The notes beneath the pieces were generated by a model. The model searched no databases. It saw only the letters and a list, made by a program, of their open reading frames with translations, and was not told the DNA's origin. A stretch of DNA of 64,000 nt from Xanthobacter autotrophicus (GTDB lineage Bacteria; Pseudomonadota; Alphaproteobacteria; Rhizobiales; Xanthobacteraceae): positions 62,001 to 126,000 of the forward strand of contig NZ_VAUP01000031.1 in assembly GCF_005871085.1 (NCBI RefSeq), in the 5' to 3' direction. Shown here one piece after another: positions 54,329-64,000 of the stretch. The translations under genes were made by a program, and so were the position numbers. The number at the start of each line of letters is the position of its first letter. Positions within the stretch are counted from its first letter, which is position 1.

Positions 54329-54557
54329 GTGTGTTCTTTCTTGATTCAGGCGCGACGCAGGCAAGCCATGAGCAAGACGGCCGGACGCGCCGCGCGAAGC
54401 AGCTCCCTCAAGAGGAGGCTCCGACGGTTGCGTCCGGCGATCCTGCCATGACCTGTCCTTCGTGCGCGGACCCGCAGCCGGCCCCATGCCCGCTGCGTAA
54501 AGCACGCCTCTTCAAGGCGCGCACGGCGCCGGCCCTCCATGGACCGGGCCGCTGCTG

Positions 54558-54596
54558 AACCCGCCGGCGCAGGTTTTCCACCGGTGCCGGGCGGGT
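54558..54596 (-). terminator. Hairpin between rpsO and pnp, possible attenuator or RNase III site
   Basis: Arms at 54558-54568 and 54586-54596 pair with one bulge. The hairpin lies 14 bp beyond the rpsO stop on the minus strand. In E. coli a partial terminator and an RNase III processing site lie between rpsO and pnp; an equivalent role is inferred. Confidence 0.45.
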
Positions 54597-54609
54597 CTTT
54601 CTCACCGCG

Positions 54610-54879
54610 TCAGCGGCGGATGCCGAGGCGCTCGATGAGGGACTTGTAGCGCCCTTCGTCCTTGCGCTTCAGGTAGTCGAGAAGGCTGCGGCGCTGGGAG
54701 ACGAGCTTCAGCAGCCCGCGGCGCGAATGGTTGTCCTTGTGATGGGACTTGAAGTGACCGGTGAGGTTGGTGATCCGCTCGGTGAGGATCGCCACCTGCA
54801 CTTCCGGCGAACCCGTGTCGCCGTCCTTCGCGCCATAATCCTTGATCAGCGCCTGCTTGCGCTCTGCTGTGATCGACAT
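54610..54879 (-). CDS. rpsO: 30S ribosomal protein S15
   Basis: An 89-residue S15 with the canonical start [49 protein letters not shown] (about 22-58) and [12 protein letters not shown]...Y. It binds the central domain of 16S rRNA. Upstream of it on this strand the SBP gene separates it from truB, its usual neighbour. Confidence 0.98.
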   Translation of the reverse strand: MSITAERKQALIKDYGAKDGDTGSPEVQVAILTERITNLTGHFKSHHKDNHSRRGLLKLVSQRRSLLDYLKRKDEGRYKSLIERLGIRR

Positions 54880-55239
54880 CGGTCCATCCTTTCAAACGAG
54901 AGTGGGATGGAAGCCCCTGGGATGAGCCACCGGGTAGCCGGATGGCCGTTGAGGCTTCCGCTCGGCCGGGCCGGGATGTCGTCCAGCACGGTCGAGGCAA
55001 AACGCGGACGGCGGCGCCTTTCGGCACCGTCCGCGCGGCGGACTATATCCAATTTTCCCCGTGAAACCAGAGGAATGTTCACCCCGGCTGGAGTGGGGCG
55101 ATTTGGCATCAGCACCGAAAAATCCCTCCCCCGCAAGCGGGAGAGGGTTCCACGGCTGCGCCCGGTCGAGGCAGCAGGCCTGACCGGAGATGCGGCGACC
55201 TCGGCCTTGCGGTGCTGCCGGGTCCAACGGGAGAAGGTG
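54880..55239. other. Intergenic region upstream of rpsO
   Basis: 360 bp between the solute-binding protein stop and rpsO start. It must contain the rpsO-pnp promoter and leader. One half-copy of repeat family A lies at 55124-55147. No gene was recognised. Confidence 0.5.
55124..55147. repeat. Single palindromic repeat, family A (copy 4)
   Basis: One hairpin unit, CCCTCCCCCGCAAGCGGGAG AGGG, identical to the right-hand unit at 33421-33444. No inverted partner is seen here. Confidence 0.8.
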
Positions 55240-56835
55240 CTACTGCATGCCGATGGTGGTCAGGTCCTGGAACCAGTGCTGGGCCTGCACGAAGCTCTTC
55301 ACCTTGGGCGAGAGCGCGTGTGGGTTGGTGTCGTGCACCACCCACACCAGCACCGCGTCGTCCACCACGGTCTGGTGCACCTGCGCCAGCAGCTCGTCCT
55401 GCTTCTGTGTGTCGAAGGTGTGCTTGGCCTCGTCGATCAGGGCATCCACCTTGGGGTTGGCGTAGAAGCCCCAGTTGACGCCCACCGGCGCCACCTGCCG
55501 TGAATCAAAGAAACGGATGAGGGCGTAGAGCGGGTCCGAGGTCACATAGGCGATGTTGTTGGCGGTGATGCCCGCATTCATCGGGTCCTTCGCGCCCTTG
55601 CGCCAGGCGGTATAAAGCGCTTCCAGCTCCACCACCTTGAACTCCACGTCCACGCCGATCTCCTTGAAGCTCGCCTGCAGGAACTCGTTCATGGGCAAAG
55701 AGAGCATCTGGCCGGTGCCGCCGGCGGCGATGATGAAAGTGGCCTTCAGCGGCTTCTCGGGAGAATAGCCGGCTTCCTTCACCAGCTTCTTCGCCGCCTC
55801 AGGATCATACTTCAGGTCGAAGTCCGGCTTGCCGAACCACGGGCTGGACACGTCCACCTGGCCCTTGGCGGGCTTGGCGAGGCCGTTCATCAGCTCCACC
55901 ACGCCGTCGCGGTCCACCGCGAGGTTGAGGGCCTTGCGCAGGCGCACGTCGGTCCAGGGCGAGCCGGGCAGCACCGAGAGATGGTAGTTCCAGACGTGCG
56001 GGGTGACGTTGGTGACGATCTTCATGCCCGCCGACTTGAGCTGGGGCACGGCATCGGGCGCCGGGGTCTCGATCAGGTCCACCTGGCCGGCGAGCAGCGC
56101 ATTGGTGCGGGTCAGCGCCTCCGGCATGGGGATGAGGATCATGCGGTCGGTCTTGGGCAGGCGGGCCTTGTCCCAATAGTCGGGGTTCTTCACCAGCTCC
56201 AGCCGCTCGCGGGGCACCAGCTTGTCCTGCTTGAACGGCCCGGTGCCGGACGGGCTCTGGGCGAACTTGTCCCAGTCGCGGCCGAGCTTCTCATACTGGG
56301 CGGGGCTGGAGACCAGGAACCACAGCATCTGGTAGGGGAAGAAGCTGTCCACGTCCTTGGTGGTGATCTCCACGGTCGTGTCGTCGATCTTCTTCCAGGC
56401 GGCGACACCGGGCAGGCGGGTCTTCACCTGGGCGGCCTGGCGCTTGTCGTAGTGGGGCGCCTTCTCGTCCAGCACCTTGTCGAGGTTCCAGACCACCGCG
56501 TCGGCGTTGAAATCGCTGCCGTCGTGGAACTTCACGCCCTTGCGCAGGGTGAAGATCCACTTCTTCTGGTCGGTGGGGTCCACCTTCCATTCGGTGGCAA
56601 GGCCCGGCACCAGCTTGCCGGGGCGGTCGGCCACGTTCATCTCCCACGCCACCAGCGGGTCATACAGGGTGTAGCCGGTGAATTGATAGGCACCTGCCCC
56701 ACGATCAGGCTGTCCCGTGGTCTGGGGAATGTCGGCCATGGAGATGCCGTAGCGAACCACGCTTTCGGCCCGGGCCGGGGCCGCCAGTGCAACGGCGGCG
56801 AAAAAAGCAGCGGCTAGGCGATATCGAAGCGCCAT
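55240..56835 (-). CDS. Family-5 (dipeptide/oligopeptide/nickel-type) ABC solute-binding protein, orphan
   Basis: A 531-residue exported protein with signal peptide ([23 protein letters not shown], cleavage near residue 23). The mature domain carries the SBP-5 signature region ([30 protein letters not shown], about 94-123), [16 protein letters not shown] and the C-terminal [10 protein letters not shown]. Cognate permease and ATPase genes are not adjacent. It lies between truB and rpsO, inside the otherwise conserved nusA-pnp operon. The start is the ATG before the signal peptide; a longer frame is not credible. Confidence 0.9.
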   Translation of the reverse strand: MALRYRLAAAFFAAVALAAPARAESVVRYGISMADIPQTTGQPDRGAGAYQFTGYTLYDPLVAWEMNVADRPGKLVPGLATEWKVDPTDQKKWIFTLRKGVKFHDGSDFNADAVVWNLDKVLDEKAPHYDKRQAAQVKTRLPGVAAWKKIDDTTVEITTKDVDSFFPYQMLWFLVSSPAQYEKLGRDWDKFAQSPSGTGPFKQDKLVPRERLELVKNPDYWDKARLPKTDRMILIPMPEALTRTNALLAGQVDLIETPAPDAVPQLKSAGMKIVTNVTPHVWNYHLSVLPGSPWTDVRLRKALNLAVDRDGVVELMNGLAKPAKGQVDVSSPWFGKPDFDLKYDPEAAKKLVKEAGYSPEKPLKATFIIAAGGTGQMLSLPMNEFLQASFKEIGVDVEFKVVELEALYTAWRKGAKDPMNAGITANNIAYVTSDPLYALIRFFDSRQVAPVGVNWGFYANPKVDALIDEAKHTFDTQKQDELLAQVHQTVVDDAVLVWVVHDTNPHALSPKVKSFVQAQHWFQDLTTIGMQ

Positions 56836-56980
56836 GAAAACGTCCTTCCGTGGAGAGCCCCCACGGAACCAACGCAAGACGCATGCCGCATTGTATGCAA
56901 TGCGCAGGATACGCTCAGCTCAGCGCTCGGTGTAAAGTTCGCCCTTTCGGTGCGCGCAGTCCTGTCCGACGTTTACGGAT

Positions 56981-57092
56981 CGTCATGGCGGGCTTAACCC
57001 GGCCATCCATGTGGTTGGGCCGGGCACAAGGCTCCGGTCGGAGCGACCGGCGGCACAGCGTGGATGCCCGGCACAAGGCCGGGCATAACGGG
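56981..57092. repeat. Composite inverted repeat, family B
   Basis: Two imperfect inverted arms (56981-57012 and 57059-57092; shared core atcCaCG/CGtGGAT and GGGC/GCCC) flank a small hairpin (57034-57040 with 57044-57050). Within the right arm is the hairpin ATGCCCGGC/GCCGGGCAT (57064-57072 with 57078-57086). It is typical of the intergenic palindromes common in Hyphomicrobiales. It separates truB from the orphan binding protein gene. Confidence 0.75.
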
Positions 57093-57127
57093 GGAGAGAT
57101 GCCCCTTTTTGAATTGCCAAACAGGCT

Positions 57128-58228
57128 TCAGCGCTTGCCGCGACGCTGGGGCTTCTTGTCCTTCTGGCCCCAGTTGAAGACGCGGTGGGGGAAGATCTCG
57201 CCCGCGTCCACGTCGCCGATGGCGATGAGGGCGCCCTGGCAGGTGATGGCGGCATGGCCCTGCACGATGGGCGCATCGCGCCCGCGCAGGATCACGCTCT
57301 GGCCGCAGCGCAGGCGGTGGGCGTCGGGCGGAGTCACGGCGATCTGAGGGATCTCCTCCAGCGCCAGCGCCACCGGGTCGAGGGCGTCCATCAGGGCTTC
57401 CTCGCTGGTCTCGGCGCGCTCGCGCATCTCGTCGAGGGGCACCAGGTCCTCTTCCAGGAACGGGCCGACGCAGGCCCGGCGCAGGGCCGAGACGTGGCCG
57501 CGCGCATCCAGCATGCGGCCGAGGTCGCGGGCGATGGCGCGCACATAGGTGCCCTTGCCGCATTCGGCTTCCAGCACCGCGTGGTCGGCGTCGGGTCGCT
57601 CCACCAGCTCGATGCGGAAGATGGTGACCGGGCGGGGCTGGAGCACCACCTCCTCGCCCTCGCGCGCGAGGTCATAGGCGCGCTCGCCGCCGATCTTGAG
57701 GGCCGAATAGGCCGGCGGCACCTGCATGATCTCGCCCCGGAAGGCGGCCAGCGCGGCGACGATGTCCGCGTCGGTGGGGCGGTGGTCGGAGGTGACCACG
57801 GCCTTGCCCTCGCTGTCGTCGGTGTCGGTCTCGACGCCGAAGCGCACGGTGAAGCGGTAGGTCTTGCGGCCGTCCATCACGTACGGAACGGTCTTGGTGG
57901 CCTCGCCGAAGGCGATGGGCAGGCAGCCGGAGGCCAGCGGGTCGAGAGTGCCGGCATGGCCGGCCTTGCGGGCGCCGAAGATGCGCTTCACCACCGCCAC
58001 TGCCTGGGTGGAGGTCATGCCCGTGGGCTTGTCCAGCAGCACCCAGCCGTCCAGGTCGCGCTTGGGCGCGCGGGGGCGATTGTCCTGCTCGCGAGAGGCC
58101 CGGGGGGGTTCGGCACCGTCCGGCAGCGTCTGCGCGGCGGTCGCATCGGCAGCCACGGGCGCGGGCGGGAGCTCAGCCTCGGCGGCGAGGATCGGAGCGG
58201 CGGCGTCGGCAGCAAAGGGGGCGGTCAT
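57128..58228 (-). CDS. truB: tRNA pseudouridine(55) synthase
   Basis: A 366-residue enzyme that forms pseudouridine-55 in the T-loop. The catalytic Asp is D96 in [44 protein letters not shown] and [21 protein letters not shown] are conserved. An N-terminal extension of about 55 residues rich in Ala/Pro is unusual for the family; an internal start is not obvious. It overlaps rbfA by four bases (ATGA), so translation is coupled. Confidence 0.95.
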   Translation of the reverse strand: MTAPFAADAAAPILAAEAELPPAPVAADATAAQTLPDGAEPPRASREQDNRPRAPKRDLDGWVLLDKPTGMTSTQAVAVVKRIFGARKAGHAGTLDPLASGCLPIAFGEATKTVPYVMDGRKTYRFTVRFGVETDTDDSEGKAVVTSDHRPTDADIVAALAAFRGEIMQVPPAYSALKIGGERAYDLAREGEEVVLQPRPVTIFRIELVERPDADHAVLEAECGKGTYVRAIARDLGRMLDARGHVSALRRACVGPFLEEDLVPLDEMRERAETSEEALMDALDPVALALEEIPQIAVTPPDAHRLRCGQSVILRGRDAPIVQGHAAITCQGALIAIGDVDAGEIFPHRVFNWGQKDKKPQRRGKR

Positions 58229-58680
58229 TCGGCGTCGGTCTCTTTGTCGGTGTCGGTGGTGGCGTCCGAAGACGTGTCATCCGAGGCGGTGTCATCGAGG
58301 TCGCGCACCACCTTGGGCGAGCGCAGCAGGGCGTCCATGCGGGCGCCCTCGTCGAACGAGGTATCCTCGCGGAAGCGCAGTTCGGGCACGGATTTCAGCT
58401 CCATGCGGCGGCCGACCTCCAGGCGCAGGTAGCGGGCATTGGCCGCCAGCGCCTTGATCACCGGGGTGACGTCCTTGCCGCCGAGGGGCATGACGTAGCA
58501 GGTGGCGATCTTGAGGTCCGGCGACATGCGCACCTCGGGCACCGTGATGATGTGCGCGGTGAGCACCGGATCGGTGATGGCGCCGCGCTGGAGCACGTCG
58601 GCGAGCGCGTGGCGGACAAGCTCGCCCACGCGCAGCATGCGCTGGGAGGGGCCGCCCCCCGTGCGGGTATCAGGTTTCAT
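58225..58680 (-). CDS. rbfA: 30S ribosome-binding factor RbfA
   Basis: A 151-residue KH-like protein required for 16S rRNA 5' processing and cold growth. Conserved parts are [21 protein letters not shown] (about 14-34), [18 protein letters not shown] and [20 protein letters not shown] (about 103-122). The acidic C-terminus ([19 protein letters not shown]) is typical of alphaproteobacteria. The start [10 protein letters not shown] is at the family position. Confidence 0.95.
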   Translation of the reverse strand: MKPDTRTGGGPSQRMLRVGELVRHALADVLQRGAITDPVLTAHIITVPEVRMSPDLKIATCYVMPLGGKDVTPVIKALAANARYLRLEVGRRMELKSVPELRFREDTSFDEGARMDALLRSPKVVRDLDDTASDDTSSDATTDTDKETDAE

Positions 58681-58901
58681 GGGTCTAGAATGCCTTTGCG
58701 GGTGCCGGGCCGGGGCCAGGGCACCTTCTCCTTCAAAAGGGAGCGGACGGGTTTGGACCGTGCCGCTCCGGTTGGTTCTCTGTGCCCCCGACGCCTGTCG
58801 TCCCCTCTCTCGCGTGCGGATTCCGCGCGCGGAAGAAGGGCGGACGGTGGCGGTGGCGCCGCCGGCACCGTCGTCAAACGGTCCTGCCGGCGGATGCGCC
58901 T

Positions 58902-58934
58902 CCCCCCAAACCCGCCCCCGCAAGCGGGAGAGGG
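58902..58934. repeat. Single palindromic repeat, family A (copy 5), between rbfA and infB
   Basis: The unit CCCCCGCAAGCGGGAGAGGG (with a leading C-rich run) occupies the infB-rbfA gap. A degenerate partial partner (CCCCTCTCTCGCGTGCGG near 58802-58820) may be the left arm. It lies within the transcribed operon, so it probably forms a stable hairpin in the mRNA. Confidence 0.75.
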
Positions 58935-58979
58935 CTCAAGCCCGTGACGGGAGAGGGGGTCGGCGACCTGTCGCCCGCC

Positions 58980-61900
58980 TCACAGCGAGCGCTGGATCAC
59001 CTCGACGCGATAGCACTCGATCACGTCGCCCGCGCGCATGTCCTGGTAGTTCTCGAACGACATGCCGCAATCCTGGCCCGCGTGCACCACGTTGACCGCA
59101 TCCTTGAAGCGGTTGAGCGTGGCAAGCTTGCCTTCGTGGATCACCACATTGTCGCGGATGAGGCGGACATGCTGGCCGCGTTCCACGTTGCCGTCGGTGA
59201 CGGTGCAGCCGGCCACCTTGCCCACCTTGGAGACCGCGAAGATCTCCTTGATGAGGGCGTTGCCCAGCATGGTCTCGCGGTTGATGGGCGCGAGCAGGCC
59301 GCTCATGGCCTTCTTCACGTCATCCACGAGGTCGTAGATGATGTTGTAGTAGCGGATCTCGATGCCCGCCCGCTCGGCCGCGTCGCGCGCTTCCTTGTTG
59401 GCGCGCACGTTGAAGGCGATGATCGCGGCGCCGGAGGTTTCCGCCAGCGTCACGTCGCTTTCGTTGATGCCGCCCGCTCCGGAATGGATGATGCGGGCCT
59501 GCACCTCGTCGTTGCCGACCTTCTCCAGGGCGCCGATGATGGCTTCCACGGAGCCGGACACGTCGCCCTTGATGATGAGGGGGAATTCCTTCCGCCCCGT
59601 GGCCTTCACCTGGCTCATCATCTGCTCGAGCGAGCCGCGCACGGTGGCGGACCGGGCCGCCGCCTTCTCGCGCTTCTGGCGCTGGCGGTAGTCGGTGATC
59701 TCGCGGGCGCGGGCTTCGTTCTCCACCACGGCGAGGCGGTCGCCCGCCTCCGGGGTGCCGTTGAAGCCCAGCACTTCCACCGGCAGGGACGGGCCGGCGG
59801 TGTCCACGTTGGCACCGGTGTCGGAGATGAGGGCACGCACGCGACCCCATTCGGCGCCGGCCACCACGATGTCGCCGACCTTCAGCGTGCCGCGCTGCAC
59901 CAGCACGGTGGCCACCGGGCCGCGACCGCGGTCGAGCTTGGCTTCCACCACGGTGCCTTCGGCCGCACGGTCCGGATTGGCACGCAGGTCCAGCAGCTCC
60001 GACTGGAGCGCGATGGCCTCGAGCAGCTTGTCGAGGTTGAGGTGCTCCTTGGCGGAGACCTCCACTTCGAGCGTATCGCCGCCCATGGTTTCCACCTGCA
60101 CTTCATACTGAAGCAGCTCGGAGCGCACGCGCTCGGGCTTGGCGCCGGGCTTGTCGATCTTGTTGATGGCCACGATCAGCGGCACCTTGGCAGCGCGCGC
60201 ATGATGGATGGCCTCCACCGTCTGTGGCATCACGCCGTCGTCGGCCGCCACCACCAGCACCACGATATCCGTCACCTTGGCGCCGCGGGCGCGCATGGCG
60301 GTGAAGGCGGCGTGGCCAGGGGTGTCGATGAAGGTGATCTTGCTGCCCGAGGGCGAGGTCACCTGGTAGGCGCCGATGTGCTGGGTGATGCCGCCGGCCT
60401 CGCCGGAGACCACGTTGGCCTTGCGGATGGCATCCAGCAGCGAGGTCTTGCCGTGGTCGACGTGGCCCATGATGGTCACGACGGCGGGACGCGGCACCAG
60501 GCTCTCCGGGGAGTCGGGCGTGTCGAACAGGCCTTCTTCCACGTCGGATTCCGAGACGCGGCGCACGGTGTGGCCCAGTTCCTCGGCGATCAGCTCGGCG
60601 GTGTCGGCGTCGATCACGTCGGTGATCTTCACCATCTGGCCCTGCTTCATGAGCATGCGGATCACGTCCACGGCCCGCTCCGACATGCGGTTGGCGAGTT
60701 CCTGGATGGTGATGGTCTCGGGCAGGATCACCTCGCGGAGGATCTTTTCCTTGCTCTCCTGCGCCCGATGGCCGGTCATGCGCTGGGTGCGGCGGCGGAA
60801 CGAGGCGAGCGAGCGCTGGCGCTCGTCGTCGCCCGAGAGGGCGGTGACGAGGGTCAGGCGGCCACGCTGCTTTTCCTGGCCGGCGGGGGCGCGGGGCACC
60901 TTCACCGGGGGCGCGACGCGCGCACCGGGGCCGCGACGGGCGGCACGGCGTTCCTCGTCCTCGGATTCGGCGGTGCCGGCCGGACGCGGGGTCAGCGGCC
61001 GCGCGGTGGTGGCGGCAGCGCCCGCTCCGGCGTTGCCGCCGGTGGTCGTGCCGGCGCCAGCCGGACGGTTGCCCTGCTCCTCGCCGCCGAAGCGCTTGCG
61101 CGCTTCCTGCTCGGCGCGGCGCTTGCTTTCGTCTTCCTGGGCGCGGCGGGATTCTTCCTCGCGCTTGCGGGCTTCGGCGGCCTCGCGCTCGGCACGCTCG
61201 ACGCGCTCGCGCTCGGCGCGGCGACGCGCCTCTTCCTCGGCGGCGCGGCGCTCTTCCGCCATGCGCCGCTCTTCCACTTCGCGGACGCGGGCGTCGGCGA
61301 GGGCGCTGGCGCGGGCGTTGCGCTCTTCCTCGGTCAGGGTACGCAGCACCACGCCGGAACCGCCGGGACGCTGCTGGGCGCCGGGACGGCCGGGAGGGCC
61401 GCCGGCACCGGGGCGGCGATCGGCGCCGGGACCGCCGGAGCGCGGCGGCTGGCCGGGACGGCCGGGAGGGCCACCGGCGCCGGGACGCTGGGAGCCCTGC
61501 GAGCCGGGACGGCTGGACGCACCGGCGGCGGTGCGCGGACCGTCGCTGCGGCCGCCCGTGGACTGGCCGGGACGCGATGCAGCCGGCTTAGCCTCGGACG
61601 CAGCCGGAGCTGCGGAGCGGGGCGCAGAGGTCTGGGGTGCGCTGGCGGGAGCCGCGGCCTTGGGCGCGGGGGCCTGAGGTGTGGGGGTCTGCGCCGCAGC
61701 CTGAACGGGCTCGGCCGGTGCCGCCTTGGGCGCAACCGGAGCCGGCTCGGCGACCGCCGGGGCGGGTACCTCGGCAACGGGAGCCGGAGCCGCAGGGGCC
61801 TCCACGGCCGGAGCAGCCGGAGCCTTCGCCTCGACGGGCGCGGGCGCCGCAGCCTGGGGCGCGGGGGCTTCCGCAGCCGGGGCCGGCGCCACGGGGGCGC

Positions 61901-62243
61901 TCACCGGTGCGGCTGCAGCCGGGGCCTTCGCCTCAACCGGAGCCGGGGCGGGCGCGACAGGCGCGGGAGCAGACGCCGCGGACGGAGCAGCGGCGGGCGC
62001 AGCCGGGCGCGGCGCGGCCGGTGCCGCTGCCGGAGCGGCCGGTGCCGCCTGCCCGGTACCCTGGCCGGCTGCTTCGCCGGGGGCGATGACGCGGCGCTTC
62101 ACCTTCTCCACCACAACCGCCTTGGAGCGGCCGTGGCTGAAGCTCTGGCGCACCATGCCCTGCTCCACCGGGCGCTTCAGCGTGAGCGTCTTGCCGGTGG
62201 CGGGATGCAGCGTCTTGTCGCCTGGGGTCTTCGTATCGTTCAT
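58980..62243 (-). CDS. infB: Translation initiation factor IF-2
   Basis: A 1087-residue IF-2 starting [12 protein letters not shown]. It has an exceptionally long Ala/Pro-rich, then Arg/Glu-rich low-complexity N-terminal half (about 1-480). The IF-2 N-terminal subdomain and the GTPase domain (G1 [36 protein letters not shown]) follow at about 580-750. Beta-barrel and C-terminal fMet-tRNA domains end with the motif [19 protein letters not shown]. It positions initiator tRNA on the 30S subunit. It overlaps the YlxR-type gene by four bases. Confidence 0.97.
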   Translation of the reverse strand: MNDTKTPGDKTLHPATGKTLTLKRPVEQGMVRQSFSHGRSKAVVVEKVKRRVIAPGEAAGQGTGQAAPAAPAAAPAAPRPAAPAAAPSAASAPAPVAPAPAPVEAKAPAAAAPVSAPVAPAPAAEAPAPQAAAPAPVEAKAPAAPAVEAPAAPAPVAEVPAPAVAEPAPVAPKAAPAEPVQAAAQTPTPQAPAPKAAAPASAPQTSAPRSAAPAASEAKPAASRPGQSTGGRSDGPRTAAGASSRPGSQGSQRPGAGGPPGRPGQPPRSGGPGADRRPGAGGPPGRPGAQQRPGGSGVVLRTLTEEERNARASALADARVREVEERRMAEERRAAEEEARRRAERERVERAEREAAEARKREEESRRAQEDESKRRAEQEARKRFGGEEQGNRPAGAGTTTGGNAGAGAAATTARPLTPRPAGTAESEDEERRAARRGPGARVAPPVKVPRAPAGQEKQRGRLTLVTALSGDDERQRSLASFRRRTQRMTGHRAQESKEKILREVILPETITIQELANRMSERAVDVIRMLMKQGQMVKITDVIDADTAELIAEELGHTVRRVSESDVEEGLFDTPDSPESLVPRPAVVTIMGHVDHGKTSLLDAIRKANVVSGEAGGITQHIGAYQVTSPSGSKITFIDTPGHAAFTAMRARGAKVTDIVVLVVAADDGVMPQTVEAIHHARAAKVPLIVAINKIDKPGAKPERVRSELLQYEVQVETMGGDTLEVEVSAKEHLNLDKLLEAIALQSELLDLRANPDRAAEGTVVEAKLDRGRGPVATVLVQRGTLKVGDIVVAGAEWGRVRALISDTGANVDTAGPSLPVEVLGFNGTPEAGDRLAVVENEARAREITDYRQRQKREKAAARSATVRGSLEQMMSQVKATGRKEFPLIIKGDVSGSVEAIIGALEKVGNDEVQARIIHSGAGGINESDVTLAETSGAAIIAFNVRANKEARDAAERAGIEIRYYNIIYDLVDDVKKAMSGLLAPINRETMLGNALIKEIFAVSKVGKVAGCTVTDGNVERGQHVRLIRDNVVIHEGKLATLNRFKDAVNVVHAGQDCGMSFENYQDMRAGDVIECYRVEVIQRSL

Positions 62244-62968
62244 TCCGTATCCGTTCCTTGCATCCGATCGGGGACATGCGCGTGACCCTCGCCCTGCCCA
62301 GTCTCCTCGGTGCCGGACGTACCCGTCCGCCAGCGCAGGAGCTTGTGGCAGCGCTCGAGAAACCCTTCCGTCGTCGGATGCGCGAGCAGCGCCGCATGTA
62401 CCACATTTGACCGCCCCAACGCCAAGTCCAATTCGATGCCGGTAAAGCAATCGACGCTGGAGACCTGGCGGGCGCCGGCGTTTTCGACCTGGCGCGTGAG
62501 GGCTTTGAGCTTGCGCACCCCGTCCGGGCGTGCGTCCTGGGCGTGCAGGAGAACCCGCACGTCTCCGGAGGCGAGAGCCGCCTCGACCTTGGTTGTACCC
62601 GTCACCACCTTCCCGGCCTTGTTGGCCAGGGAAAGAGCGCTGCGGGCGTCCTTGTCCAGTAAAGTATCGATGAGATCTGCAAGGTCGGGCGCCGTGGTGC
62701 CCTTGCCCTTGAAGGCGCGGCCGAAGACCTTGCGCTTCAGCGCGGTCTCAAGGTCGGCGCGGGTGGCGCTGATCCAGGCGCCACGTCCAGGCAGCCTACG
62801 GCCGATGTCCGGGACGATCGCGCCATCCGGCCCCACCACGAAGCGCAGCATGTCCGCGACCGGGGTGACCCGCCGGGTGGCAAGGCACAGGCGCGACAGA
62901 GGCGCCCGCGCCGCCGCAAGGCTGCGCAGTCCCTCGTCCGTCTCGTCCTCGACCAGCATAGCGGGCAC
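62240..62968 (-). CDS. YlxR-type RNA-binding protein (DUF448) with L7Ae-like domain
   Basis: A 242-residue protein. Residues about 18-95 carry the YlxR signature ([42 protein letters not shown]), and 100-200 an L7Ae/L30e-like fold ([19 protein letters not shown]...). The domain pair is standard in alphaproteobacteria. It binds RNA and in some species modulates RNase P or transcription. The GTG at 62968 is chosen because a GGGAG lies about 10 nt upstream; an ATG 9 bp further in is too far from it. It is between nusA and infB. Confidence 0.88.
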   Translation of the reverse strand: MPAMLVEDETDEGLRSLAAARAPLSRLCLATRRVTPVADMLRFVVGPDGAIVPDIGRRLPGRGAWISATRADLETALKRKVFGRAFKGKGTTAPDLADLIDTLLDKDARSALSLANKAGKVVTGTTKVEAALASGDVRVLLHAQDARPDGVRKLKALTRQVENAGARQVSSVDCFTGIELDLALGRSNVVHAALLAHPTTEGFLERCHKLLRWRTGTSGTEETGQGEGHAHVPDRMQGTDTE

Positions 62969-62986
62969 CGTGGGTCATCTCCCGTC

Positions 62987-64000
62987 TCAGGCTTCAGCGG
63001 CGGCGGCGTCATCGCCATCCGCAGCAGGTTCGTCCGCCTCGATCCAGCCGGCGGCGACGCGGGCCTGCATGACCAGGGCCTCCGCGTCCTCGCGGGACAG
63101 TTCGAAGCCGTCCAGGGCGCCGGCATGGCGGATGGTCTCGCCGTCCTTGCGCTCGGTCCAGCCGACGAGGTCATCGGTGGCGCAGCCAGCGAGGTCCTCG
63201 ACGTTCTTGATATCGTTCTCGCCGAACGCCACCAGCATCTTGGAGGTGACACCGGGCACGCTCTTCAGGTCGTCTTCCACGCCCAGCTCGGTGCGGCGGG
63301 CGTCGAGGGCGGCCTCCACCTCGGCGAGGTGCTTCAGGGCGCGGTCCTGCAGCTCGGTGGCGGTGTCCTCGTCGAAGCCCTCGATGGAGGCCAGCTCCGC
63401 AATGGACACGTAGGCAATCTCTTCCACCGAGGTGAAGCCCTCGGAGGTGAGCAACTGGCCCATCATCTCGTCGAGATCGAGGGCCTCGGAGAACATCTTG
63501 GTGCGCTCGGCAAATTCCTTCTGCCGGCGCTCGCTCTCTTCCTGCTCGGTCATGATGTCGATGTCCCAGCCGGTGAGCTGGGTGGCGAGGCGCACATTCT
63601 GGCCGCGACGGCCGATGGCCAGCGACAGCTGGGCGTCGGGCACCACCACCTCGATGCGCTCGCGGTCTTCGTCGAGCACCACTTTCACCACCTCGGCGGG
63701 GGCGAGGGCGTTGACGATGAAGGTGGCGATGTCCGGGTTCCAGGGGATGATGTCGATCTTCTCGCCCTGCAGCTCGTTCACCACCGCCTGCACGCGCGAG
63801 CCGCGCATGCCGACGCAGGCGCCCACGGGGTCCACCGACTGGTCGCGGGAGATGACCGCGATCTTGGCACGGGAGCCGGGATCGCGCGCCACCGCCTTGA
63901 TCTCGACGATGCCGTCGTAGATCTCGGGCACTTCCTGCGCGAACAGCTTGGCCATGAACTGGGGATGGGTGCGCGACAGGAAGATCTGCGGCCCGCGCGG
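62987..64000 (-). CDS. nusA: Transcription termination/antitermination protein NusA (C-terminal part; window-cut)
   Basis: A 3'-terminal fragment of 337 residues, open through the right edge. It begins inside the NusA core with [33 protein letters not shown] (S1/KH junction). It then has two KH domains ([27 protein letters not shown], about 60-87; [20 protein letters not shown]) and two acidic C-terminal repeats of the alphaproteobacterial form. The S1 and N-terminal parts lie outside the window. It begins the operon nusA-ylxR-infB-rbfA-truB. Confidence 0.96.
   Translation of the reverse strand, partial: PRGPQIFLSRTHPQFMAKLFAQEVPEIYDGIVEIKAVARDPGSRAKIAVISRDQSVDPVGACVGMRGSRVQAVVNELQGEKIDIIPWNPDIATFIVNALAPAEVVKVVLDEDRERIEVVVPDAQLSLAIGRRGQNVRLATQLTGWDIDIMTEQEESERRQKEFAERTKMFSEALDLDEMMGQLLTSEGFTSVEEIAYVSIAELASIEGFDEDTATELQDRALKHLAEVEAALDARRTELGVEDDLKSVPGVTSKMLVAFGENDIKNVEDLAGCATDDLVGWTERKDGETIRHAGALDGFELSREDAEALVMQARVAAGWIEADEPAADGDDAAAAEA

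Noticed and set aside
52055-54451. A long open frame antisense to pnp
   Set aside because: PNPase is complete on the minus strand; the other strand has the His/Gly/Asp-rich composition of a shadow.
58782-62285. A 1167-codon open frame antisense to infB with long Gly/Arg-rich runs
   Set aside because: Complement of the Ala/Pro-rich IF-2 N-terminus; composition mirrors that gene and no domain is recognisable.

Overview
The window is about 68% GC by eye, densely coded, and looks like a chromosomal segment of a hydrogen-oxidising, probably nitrogen-fixing alphaproteobacterium of the Hyphomicrobiales. A Xanthobacter/Azorhizobium-like member of the Xanthobacteraceae fits best. The pointers are a complete uptake [NiFe]-hydrogenase hup/hyp cluster behind a sigma-54 promoter, a 2Fe-2S ferredoxin closely resembling the FeSII (Shethna II) nitrogenase-protection protein, a C4-pathway 5-aminolevulinate synthase with a perfect FNR/FixK box, an etfBA/hbd set, and the gene order ffs-dnaX-ybaB. 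The taxonomic call is inference from gene content and similarity recalled from memory.

Layout. 1-9.7 kb: the N-terminus of an intracellular PHB depolymerase at the left edge, a GST-like protein, a TauE/SafE permease, a patatin, acetoacetate decarboxylase, a WD-repeat-like protein, a cation-efflux protein, the helicase HrpB and an acyl-CoA thioesterase. 10-19.6 kb: a secreted Ntn-hydrolase, hemA, and an operon (LacI regulator, binding protein, two permeases, ATPase, metallophosphoesterase) for uptake of an unknown, possibly phosphorus-containing, solute. A proline-rich secreted protein lies divergent to a two-component system (19.8-21.9 kb). 22-28.3 kb: hbd, etfA, etfB, a rhomboid protease, a cobalamin adenosyltransferase, a small HIG1-like protein, TspO and small proteins. 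28.4-34 kb: tex, ybaB, dnaX, a small exported protein and the SRP RNA gene ffs, which protein-only annotation would miss. 34.1-34.9 kb: one strikingly AT-rich FRG-domain gene, the best candidate for recent horizontal transfer.

35.2-49.6 kb is the hydrogenase island: hupSLC, a strong terminator, then hupDFGH, a rubredoxin-HupJ fusion, hupK, hypAB, the NtrC-type activator hupR/hoxA, and hypCDE hupE. HupS carries the six-cysteine signature of oxygen-tolerant membrane-bound hydrogenases. The cluster supplies structural subunits, maturation factors, nickel handling (HypA, His-rich HypB, HupE) and its own sigma-54 activator. No hypF, hupUV or hupT is present in the window.

49.7-64 kb: a phosphotransferase, a rubrerythrin-like protein next to the FeSII-like ferredoxin, then the conserved nusA-ylxR-infB-rbfA-truB-rpsO-pnp translation/RNA-decay operon, all on the minus strand, interrupted between truB and rpsO by an orphan family-5 solute-binding protein. 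Two families of palindromic intergenic repeats recur; one pair lies inside the hup/hyp operon. No CRISPR array, tRNA, rRNA, transposase or integrase was recognised.
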